Origin: Bacillus_AD sp047238185
GTDB lineage: Bacteria > Bacillota > Bacilli > Bacillales > DSM-1321
DNA: 64,000 bases
Reading direction: 5' to 3'
NCBI RefSeq assembly: GCF_047238185.1
Contig: NZ_JBDFMI010000006.1
Location: 806,001 to 870,000 of the forward strand
Below are positions 57,912-64,000 of the stretch, piece after piece; the first letter of the stretch is position 1; every line of letters begins with the position of its first letter. A model generated the notes under the pieces. The model did no database searches. It worked only from the letters and a program-made list of their open reading frames with translations, and was not told where the DNA came from. The translations under genes and the position numbers were made by a program.

Positions 57912-58394
57912 CTACACTCGGCAGGCAATGCGGGCTAATTCATCCAATTGATCAAAATGGATGCTTGGCGGCGTCTCTGCCTCATTAAACATCTTTTTTT
58001 GGACCATCCGCAATATAAAAGAATCAAAGCGTGTAGCGTTTTGCATCGGCAGCTCTCCGCCCATCACCGCTTTTACCAGAGCATGGCCGGATAACTCTTT
58101 CGGGAAGTTCGCTTGAAAGTACTGCTCTGCCTGCTTTTCTACTCCACAACATAGAAATAGGAGCACATTGCGGTTCATTAAAGCTCTTTCATGCTGTGTG
58201 ATAAATTGCCGGACCGCTTTATGTATCTGCCCAAATCGGATGGGTGTTCCAATGATGATTGTATCCATGTCAGTAAGCGAAGGGTCTGTATTTTCCAAAT
58301 TGGCAATTTTGGAATCTGGAATTTGTTGTTGAAGATATTCAGCGCATCTTTCAGTCGAACCGTACTTAGTCGCATAAACGATAAAACAACTCAT
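57912..58394 (-). CDS. Flavodoxin-domain protein, HemG-like
   Basis: This 160-residue protein has a flavodoxin fold: the FMN phosphate loop is VYATKYGSTERCAEYL, followed by TIIIGTPIRFGQIHKAV and LLFLCCGVEKQAEQYF. It resembles the HemG (menaquinone-dependent protoporphyrinogen IX dehydrogenase) group, which uses FMN to oxidise protoporphyrinogen, but Gram-positive bacteria usually use HemY. A general flavodoxin oxidoreductase is equally possible. ATG 58394 follows AAAGGTGAG. It shares its terminator with the siderophore operon. Confidence 0.85.
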   Translation of the reverse strand: MSCFIVYATKYGSTERCAEYLQQQIPDSKIANLENTDPSLTDMDTIIIGTPIRFGQIHKAVRQFITQHERALMNRNVLLFLCCGVEKQAEQYFQANFPKELSGHALVKAVMGGELPMQNATRFDSFILRMVQKKMFNEAETPPSIHFDQLDELARIACRV

Positions 58395-58793
58395 GGAAGC
58401 TCACCTTTTTCTTGATAGAATGACTACAGATAAAGCTTAGTATATATTTTTCTAGAATAATTTAAAATGCGTAATTTTTCTTGCGCTGCATGAATCCTTC
58501 TGAGCGATGGGAGAAAACTAAATGTGCAGCATCAGCATAAAAACAGTTCGATATTGTTTGAAAAAATGTCGGGAGTGAATACATAAAGAGAATGCGTTCC
58601 TTAAAATTAGGATGCATGGAAGAAGAATTATGTGTATCCATAAAATTTGTTGTCGAAATTTAGGAATTTCTATTGAAGTTTTGCAACAATCTTGTATAAT
58701 TGCTAATGGTAAAAGTAAACTTGGAGTAAGGTAACAATAAACAATAGTTACTCGGGGTTTACTAACTTTAAACAATATTGAGGTTATTTAATC
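58395..58793 (+). promoter_or_regulatory. Promoter and leader of the pot regulator operon
   Basis: TTGAAG and TATAAT (58694-58699), 16 bases apart, form a promoter. Just downstream, two 16-base arms AGTAAAC-TTG-GAGTAA (58714-58729) and TTACTC-GGG-GTTTACT (58748-58763) face each other across an 18-base loop. This may be an operator or a leader hairpin. The remaining bases to 58394 hold the flavodoxin promoter; no gene was found. Confidence 0.6.
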
Positions 58794-59339
58794 ATGCAAT
58801 TAATCGGCAGGAAAATTAAAAATCTACGATTGAAGAAAGGTTTAACCCAAGAAGAATTGGGAGAACGGACCGATTTGAGCAAAGGATATATATCCCAGCT
58901 AGAGAGGGATTTAAGCTCTCCTTCCATTGAAACTTTCTTTAATATCCTGGAAGTGCTGGGCTGTTCACCTAAAGAGTTCTTTAATGAAGAAGACCAGATT
59001 CAAAAGGTTGTCTATACGGAAGAAGACCAAACGTGCTTCGAGGATGAAGAGAGGGGCTATCATATCCAGTGGCTGGTTCCGGAATCCAATGAAAAAGAAA
59101 TGGAACCGATTATTCTTACTTTCCAAAAGGAAGGGGAATACAAGGTGTTTGAACCATCATTATCAGAAACATTCGGTTATGTACTTGAAGGAAAAGTGAA
59201 GGTGTATTTAGGAAAAAATGAATATGATGCGAAGGCAGGGGAAGCCATTTACTTCCATGCTTCGGAGAGGCATCAAATTGTCAATAGAAGCAGTGGCCAA
59301 TCGCAGTTAATTTTGGTGGCTACCGATTCATACTTATAA
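58794..59339 (+). CDS. XRE-cupin regulator of the polyamine operon
   Basis: This 181-residue protein has an N-terminal HTH_3 domain (about residues 3-60: IGRKIKNLRLKKGLTQEELGERTDLSKGYISQLERDLSSPSIETF) and a C-terminal cupin (about 105-178: GYVLEGKVKVYLGKNEY, AGEAIYFHASERHQI). XRE-cupin proteins of this type (PuuR-like) sense polyamines or related compounds through the cupin. It directly precedes potA, and potR-potABCD order is common in bacilli, so it probably represses the operon in response to polyamines. TGAGGT lies 9 bases before the ATG. Confidence 0.92.
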   Translation: MQLIGRKIKNLRLKKGLTQEELGERTDLSKGYISQLERDLSSPSIETFFNILEVLGCSPKEFFNEEDQIQKVVYTEEDQTCFEDEERGYHIQWLVPESNEKEMEPIILTFQKEGEYKVFEPSLSETFGYVLEGKVKVYLGKNEYDAKAGEAIYFHASERHQIVNRSSGQSQLILVATDSYL

Positions 59340-59387
59340 TCCGATATGCCCTTACCAGATGGAGAATACCGAGAAAAGGAGACTACA

Positions 59388-60494
59388 ATGACAGAGCAAA
59401 GCATTATTCGATTTGAAGGCGTCACTAAACAATATGATGACGACCCTCCCGTATTAAATGAAGTGAATTTTGAAATTGAGCGTGGCAAGTTCTACACACT
59501 CCTTGGCCCGTCCGGTTGCGGAAAGACAACGATTCTTCGCTTGATTGCAGGTTTTATCAGCCCTTCCAGCGGTAAAATCTATTTTAATAACAAGCTGATC
59601 AATAAAGTTCCCGCGAATCAAAGGCAGGTTAACACTGTATTCCAGGATTATGCCCTTTTTCCGCATTTGAATGTGTTCGAGAATGTAGCGTTCGGCCTGA
59701 GAATCAAAAAAATGAAAAATAGTGCCATTACCCAAAAGGTAAAGGAAGCTTTGAAGTTCGTTAACTTGGAAGGATACGAAAACAGAGAAATCAGCGAAAT
59801 GTCCGGCGGTCAAAGACAGCGCGTCGCCATTGCCAGAGCAATCGTAAATGAACCTGAAGTTATTCTGCTCGATGAACCGTTATCGGCATTGGATTTGAAA
59901 TTGCGGACTGAAATGCAATATGAATTGAGAGAGCTTCAGCGCCGTCTCGGGATTACATTTATTTTCGTTACTCATGACCAGGAAGAAGCGCTTGCCATGA
60001 GCGATGAAATCTTTGTTTTGAACAAAGGCAATATCGAACAAAGCGGTACGCCTATTGATATTTACGATGAGCCGATTAACCGTTTTGTGGCCGATTTCAT
60101 TGGTGAATCAAATATCGTCAAAGGTAAGATGATCGAGGATTATTTAGTGGAATTTACCGGAAAACAGTTTGAATGTGTAGATGCCGGGTTGAAGCCCAAT
60201 GAAGCCATTGAAATAGTCATTCGCCCCGAAGACCTGGAGATTACACAGCCGGAGCACGGAAAGCTTCAGGTGAAGGTGGATACTCAATTATTCCGCGGAG
60301 TCCATTACGAAATCTCTTGCTATGATAAAGATGGCAACGAATGGCTTGTCCACTCAACCAAGAAAGCTTTGGTGGGCGAGGAAATAGGACTGTTCTTTGA
60401 TCCGGAGGCAATTCACGTCATGCGTCCAGGCGAGACGGAGGAAGAATTCGATGCGCGTCTGGAAGCCTATGAAGAGGCTGACCATGAAGATTAA
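59388..60494 (+). CDS. potA: Spermidine/putrescine ABC ATPase PotA
   Basis: PotA powers polyamine import. This 368-residue ATPase has Walker A GPSGCGKTT, the signature MSGGQRQRVAIA, Walker B VILLDEPLSALD, an H-loop in VTHDQEEA and a C-terminal TOBE domain (about 280-350). ATG 59388 follows AAAAGGAG; an in-frame ATG at 59346 has no ribosome site. It comes 48 bases after the regulator and overlaps potB by 11 bases. The acidic tail (GETEEEFDARLEAYEEADHED) is a mild oddity. Confidence 0.95.
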   Translation: MTEQSIIRFEGVTKQYDDDPPVLNEVNFEIERGKFYTLLGPSGCGKTTILRLIAGFISPSSGKIYFNNKLINKVPANQRQVNTVFQDYALFPHLNVFENVAFGLRIKKMKNSAITQKVKEALKFVNLEGYENREISEMSGGQRQRVAIARAIVNEPEVILLDEPLSALDLKLRTEMQYELRELQRRLGITFIFVTHDQEEALAMSDEIFVLNKGNIEQSGTPIDIYDEPINRFVADFIGESNIVKGKMIEDYLVEFTGKQFECVDAGLKPNEAIEIVIRPEDLEITQPEHGKLQVKVDTQLFRGVHYEISCYDKDGNEWLVHSTKKALVGEEIGLFFDPEAIHVMRPGETEEEFDARLEAYEEADHED

Positions 60495-61296
60495 TCGATA
60501 CCTATACTCCATTCCATATTATTTATGGATTTTGATGTTCGTCATTGCGCCTATTGCTCTCGTTGTCTACTTTTCGTTTTTTGATATTGAAGGCAGCTTT
60601 TCACTCGTTAATTATCAAAAATTCTTTACGCCTGTTTATTTAAAGATGGTCTTGAGCTCATTTTGGTATGCTTTTTTGATCACGGTGTTTTCATTATTGG
60701 TCGCATACCCAACTGCATACTTGCTGACCAAAACAAAGCATAAGCAATTATGGTTATTATTAATTATTTTGCCTTCATGGATCAATTTGTTGTTAAAGGC
60801 ATATGCATTCATCGGAATCTTTGGCACGTATGGTCCTATCAATTCATTTTTTGATATGATCGGCATCGGTTCAAAACAGATTATGTTTACAGACTTTAGC
60901 TTTATTTTTGTATCTGTCTACATTTTCATACCATTCATGATTCTGCCGATTTTCAATGCGTTAGAAAAATTGAATCCATCCTTGCTGTCTGCGTCACTTG
61001 ATCTTGGGGCATCGAATTGGATTACATTCAAGCGTGTCGTCTTCCCTTTGACAATCGAAGGGGTCAAGGCAGGCTGCCAAGCTGTATTCATTCCGTCGCT
61101 TTCACTCTTCATGATCACAAGATTGATTGCCGGGAACCGGGTCATTACATTGGGAACTGCTATCGAGCAGCATTTCCTTGTGACCCAGGATTGGGGAATG
61201 GGAGCCACCATTGCCGTATTTTTAATTATTGTCATGTTTATCATCATGGGCGTGACTGGGAATCGGAAGCGGGGGATGAAACATGAAAAAAAATAG
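60484..61296 (+). CDS. potB: Spermidine/putrescine ABC permease PotB
   Basis: This 270-residue permease has six membrane segments and the cytoplasmic EAA loop with SLDLGASNWITFKRVVFPL, which docks on PotA. The start ATG 60484 lies within the end of potA. It partners PotC in the membrane. Confidence 0.94.
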   Translation: MKINRYLYSIPYYLWILMFVIAPIALVVYFSFFDIEGSFSLVNYQKFFTPVYLKMVLSSFWYAFLITVFSLLVAYPTAYLLTKTKHKQLWLLLIILPSWINLLLKAYAFIGIFGTYGPINSFFDMIGIGSKQIMFTDFSFIFVSVYIFIPFMILPIFNALEKLNPSLLSASLDLGASNWITFKRVVFPLTIEGVKAGCQAVFIPSLSLFMITRLIAGNRVITLGTAIEQHFLVTQDWGMGATIAVFLIIVMFIIMGVTGNRKRGMKHEKK

Positions 61297-62083
61297 TAAG
61301 CTATCTACTATTTATTTGTTTGTTGTATTCTTCATACTTTATGCGCCGATTTTCTATCTGATGTTCTATTCGTTTAACAGTGCCGGCAACATGACCGGAT
61401 TTGATGGATTCACATTGGACTGGTATAAAGAGGTGCTGCAGGATACACGCTTATGGATTATTGTCTTGAATACATTGGTCATTGCCTTATTATCCTCCGC
61501 TATTTCGACTATCATCGGCGTATTGGGAGCTTTGTCAATCATGTATGTAAAGAATAATAAAGCAAAAAACACCATTCTTTCGTTGAATAATGTTTTGATT
61601 GTAAGCCCGGATGTAATTATCGGTGCTTCCTTCCTGATCCTATTCACGATTATCGGAATTAAGCTTGGATTTGTATCCGTGTTGATGTCCCATATCGCTT
61701 TTTCCATACCGATTGTTGTCATCATGGTATTGCCGAAACTCCAGGAGATGAGCACTTCCTTGATTGATGCTGCAACCGATTTGGGAGCGAGCAAATGGGA
61801 TGTCTTATCGAAGGTCATCATCCCTTATATTACGCCTGGGATTTTTGCGGGTTTCTTTATGGCGTTGACGTATTCCCTAGATGATTTCGCTGTTACATTC
61901 TTTGTGACAGGCAATGGATTCTCTACACTGTCAGTTGAAATCTACTCACTGGCAAGACGGGGAATATCCTTGCAAATCAATGCATTGTCAACTTTGATTT
62001 TCCTATTTACAATCGTGTTGGTCATCGGATATTACTTTATTAACCAACGCAATAATCGCCCGAAAGTGGGTGTGAAGAAATGA
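61283..62083 (+). CDS. potC: Spermidine/putrescine ABC permease PotC
   Basis: This 266-residue permease has six membrane segments. Its EAA loop is AATDLGASKWDVLSKVIIP, and MALTYSLDDFAVTFFVTG is typical of PotC. It overlaps potB by 14 bases and potD by 4 bases (ATGA), so translation is coupled through the operon. Confidence 0.94.
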   Translation: MKKNSKLSTIYLFVVFFILYAPIFYLMFYSFNSAGNMTGFDGFTLDWYKEVLQDTRLWIIVLNTLVIALLSSAISTIIGVLGALSIMYVKNNKAKNTILSLNNVLIVSPDVIIGASFLILFTIIGIKLGFVSVLMSHIAFSIPIVVIMVLPKLQEMSTSLIDAATDLGASKWDVLSKVIIPYITPGIFAGFFMALTYSLDDFAVTFFVTGNGFSTLSVEIYSLARRGISLQINALSTLIFLFTIVLVIGYYFINQRNNRPKVGVKK

Positions 62084-63153
62084 AACAATTGACTAGAGTA
62101 TTCATACTTGTTTTTGTCATCTCATTTGGGGCACTGTATGTTATCCATCATCTTAATGCCTCGGAAGGGTATTCCGGAGATAAAACAGTGACCATTTTTA
62201 ACTGGGGGGACTATATCGATCCTGATTTAATCAAAAAATTCGAGAAGGAAACAGGCTATAAGGTCATTTATCAGACATTTGATTCCAACGAAGCAATGAT
62301 GACAAAGATCGAGCAGGGAGGAACCACTTTTGATATTGCGGTTCCGTCGGAATACGCCATTTCAAAAATGAAGGAAGAAAAACTGCTCATTCCCATCGAC
62401 CATAGCAAGCTGCCTAATCTGAAGAATATCGACAGCCGTTTTATGGATCTTCCTTTTGACCAGAAAAACAAATATTCAATCCCTTACTTCTGGGGTACAG
62501 TCGGTATTGTATACAATAAAGAGATGTTGCATGGAAAAACGATCACCAGCTGGAACGACCTTTGGGATAAAGACCTGAGAAACAAAATTCTCCTAGTGGA
62601 CGGAGCGCGTGAAGTAATGGGAATGGGGCTGAACAGCCTGCATTATTCATTGAATGACCGCAATAAAGCCCATCTGGTCCAAGCGAAAGAAAAGCTTGAT
62701 AAAATGACTCCGAATGTCAAGGCGATTGTCGGTGATGAAATCAAAATGCTGATCGCCAATGAAGAAGCTGCTGTTGGGGTTGTTTGGTCAGGGGATGCTT
62801 CCGAAATCATGAGCGAAAATGATAAGTTGGATTATGTAGTGCCGAAAGAAGGATCCAATCTTTGGTTTGATAACATGGTTATTCCGAAAACAGCGAAAAA
62901 CCTAGATGGCGCGTATGCGTTCATGAACTTTATGCTTGATCCGAAAAACGCCGCTAAGAATACCGAATATGTGGGATATTCAACACCAAATAAAGCGGCA
63001 TTGGCGTATTTGCCGAAAGAGATTTCCGGCGATAAACGGTTCTATCCGAATCCGGAATTGACCGATAAATTAGAGGTCTATGAAAACCTCGGTAAACGGA
63101 TGCTGGCTTATTATAATGAGCTCTTCCTTGAATTCAAAATGCATAGTAAATAA
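62080..63153 (+). CDS. potD: Spermidine/putrescine-binding protein PotD
   Basis: This 357-residue substrate-binding protein captures polyamines outside the membrane. It has an N-terminal hydrophobic segment (RVFILVFVISFGALYVIHHL) but no cysteine lipobox, so it seems to be held by an uncleaved anchor rather than by lipid. The binding fold starts TVTIFNWGDYIDPDLIKKFE, with family motifs ETGYKVIYQTFDSNEAM, SIPYFWGTVGIVYN and GVVWSGDASEIM. It is last in the operon. Confidence 0.94.
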   Translation: MKQLTRVFILVFVISFGALYVIHHLNASEGYSGDKTVTIFNWGDYIDPDLIKKFEKETGYKVIYQTFDSNEAMMTKIEQGGTTFDIAVPSEYAISKMKEEKLLIPIDHSKLPNLKNIDSRFMDLPFDQKNKYSIPYFWGTVGIVYNKEMLHGKTITSWNDLWDKDLRNKILLVDGAREVMGMGLNSLHYSLNDRNKAHLVQAKEKLDKMTPNVKAIVGDEIKMLIANEEAAVGVVWSGDASEIMSENDKLDYVVPKEGSNLWFDNMVIPKTAKNLDGAYAFMNFMLDPKNAAKNTEYVGYSTPNKAALAYLPKEISGDKRFYPNPELTDKLEVYENLGKRMLAYYNELFLEFKMHSK

Positions 63154-63182
63154 AAAACGTGAAATATGCGGTTTTCAATTAA

Positions 63183-63217
63183 AAAAACATCAACTGCCCA
63201 ATGGACAGTTGATGTTT
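63183..63217. terminator. Bidirectional terminator, potABCD / mta
   Basis: AAAACATCAACTG pairs perfectly with CAGTTGATGTTTT (13 bp, 9-base loop), with T runs in both directions. It lies between the potD stop and the convergent regulator gene's stop at 63219. Confidence 0.92.
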
Positions 63218-63218
63218 T

Positions 63219-63980
63219 TTACTGTTTGCATTCATTGCAATAATGGACAATCGCATTCTTCATAAAGGCGGCCAATCCTTTCTGATAACGGTCTATATTG
63301 GCGGTGAAGCGCTCGTCATCCACATACAAATCTGCCAGGCCGCGGAAGATTTCCAATGTGCAGTCATAGAAATGGCCGCTTATATATTTCCTCCATTCGG
63401 AAGCAGCCGTCTGTGCCTCGGTTGAATCGTGGCCAAGAGGCATAGCCTTAACAAAAAGGAAGTAGATCTGCTCCATTTCATGCTGGATGGATTGCCAATC
63501 TTCTTGTTGATAGGAATTTGTTTTTTTCTCAGTTTCCGTTATCGCTTCTTCACCATAACGGTCGATCGCTTCCTGGCGATATTTCTTTTGGTGCTTTTCT
63601 ATTTCTTTCATGCTGAATCCTTTGAATAACTCTTTTTCACTCATAGCAGTCTCTCCTTTAGTATGGTCGAGAGTGAGATCGATTGTTGATATCATGGATT
63701 GAAGCCTTGCAACTTTCTTTTCCAAAAGCTCCCGATGCTGGTGGAGGGCCTTTTCTCTATCGAAGGATGGACTATGGATGATCGCTTTGATTTCCTGCAA
63801 GGGGAAACCGATTTCCTTGAAAAAGAGAATTTGCTGCAATGTTGCGAGGTTGTCAGCAGAGTATAACCGATAGCCTGATTCCGTCAATGTATCGGGCTTC
63901 AGCAATCCGATGGCATCGTAATGGTGCAGTGTCCGTACGCTTATATCGGCAAGGGCCGCCAATTCGCTGATTCTATACAA
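63219..63980 (-). CDS. mta: MerR-family multidrug activator, Mta-like (TipAS domain)
   Basis: This 253-residue regulator has a MerR winged helix (RISELAALADISVRTLHHYDAIGLLKPDTLTESGYRLYS), a coiled coil (about 75-110) and a C-terminal TipAS antibiotic-binding domain (about 120-250: GLADLYVDDERFTANIDRYQKGLAAFMKNAI). B. subtilis Mta, of similar length and sequence pattern, activates its own gene and the multidrug pumps bmr and blt. The AGGAGG lies directly on a GTG at 63989, so the TTG at 63980, 8 bases after it, is the better start. The promoter is cut by the window edge. Confidence 0.93.
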   Translation of the reverse strand: MYRISELAALADISVRTLHHYDAIGLLKPDTLTESGYRLYSADNLATLQQILFFKEIGFPLQEIKAIIHSPSFDREKALHQHRELLEKKVARLQSMISTIDLTLDHTKGETAMSEKELFKGFSMKEIEKHQKKYRQEAIDRYGEEAITETEKKTNSYQQEDWQSIQHEMEQIYFLFVKAMPLGHDSTEAQTAASEWRKYISGHFYDCTLEIFRGLADLYVDDERFTANIDRYQKGLAAFMKNAIVHYCNECKQ

Positions 63981-64000
63981 ATCAATCACCTCCTGATTTA

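Noticed and set aside
57912..58394. Flavodoxin as part of the siderophore operon
   Set aside because: It is on the opposite strand with a terminator between; only the shared terminator links them.

Overview
The window reads as a piece of chromosome from a low-to-mid GC, endospore-forming Firmicute of the Bacillaceae. The evidence is strong AGGAGG-type ribosome binding sites, frequent TTG and GTG starts, Rho-independent terminators between most units, and a gene set typical of Bacillus relatives: hflX, mhqO/mhqD, a yclNOPQ-type siderophore transporter, potABCD, an Mta-type regulator, yhgE, and a collagen-like spore-surface protein behind a sigma-K-like promoter. The species cannot be named from this window. 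No rRNA, tRNA, prophage, insertion sequence or CRISPR array was seen.

Layout. 0-5.3 kb: 5' part of a quinone reductase, hflX, a small conserved gene, and a minus-strand MerR / YugP protease / CNNM (HlyC-CorC) operon. 5.3-8.8 kb: a sugar PTS gene with nanE and a convergent RpiR regulator, with RpiR-type dyads at the PTS promoter. 9-12 kb: small metabolic genes (serine hydrolase, HAD phosphatase, Nudix, DinB-like). 12-15.3 kb: a parS-like site, a MacB/HrtAB-like ABC exporter with a PadR regulator, and an exported protein. 15.5-20.9 kb: a frameshifted ADP-ribose-pyrophosphatase-like Nudix gene, an MFS exporter with a hairpin over its RBS, a small membrane protein behind a cre site, an oxidoreductase, and the mhqO-mhqD quinone-resistance operon. 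21.3-25.9 kb: a four-gene operon (Fe-alcohol dehydrogenase, APC permease, unknown protein, aldehyde dehydrogenase) that looks like uptake and two-step oxidation of an (amino)alcohol. 26-35 kb: YhhN, a methyltransferase, an ABC exporter, a double GNAT protein, an ECF sigma factor paired with a ClpP paralogue, a kinase, a Clp_N-GNAT fusion broken by two frameshifts, and a DUF523 protein. 35-45 kb: a PadR/HAAS-DUF4097 pair, a DinB-like protein, a DHA2 drug exporter with an operator and a chain of leader mini-ORFs, a nucleobase permease plus deoD, a lone arsB, and an amidase. 45-50.6 kb: a collagen-like spore-surface protein followed by two multidomain glycosyltransferase genes. 50.7-54 kb: yhgE with a 38-bp palindrome. 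54-64 kb: a Fur-controlled yclNOPQ operon, a flavodoxin, the regulator-potABCD polyamine operon, and mta.

Most regulators sit beside their likely targets and the operators are visible as inverted repeats. The strongest leads are (1) the collagen-like spore protein with an inserted carbohydrate-binding-like module and two adjacent multidomain glycosyltransferases, (2) the ECF sigma factor-ClpP pair, (3) a CNNM gene whose Shine-Dalgarno and TTG start are separated by a perfect hairpin, (4) a MerR gene that appears to start with ATT, and (5) the mini-ORF cascade in front of the DHA2 exporter. Two genes carry apparent 1-nt frameshifts at short repeats; sequencing error cannot be excluded.
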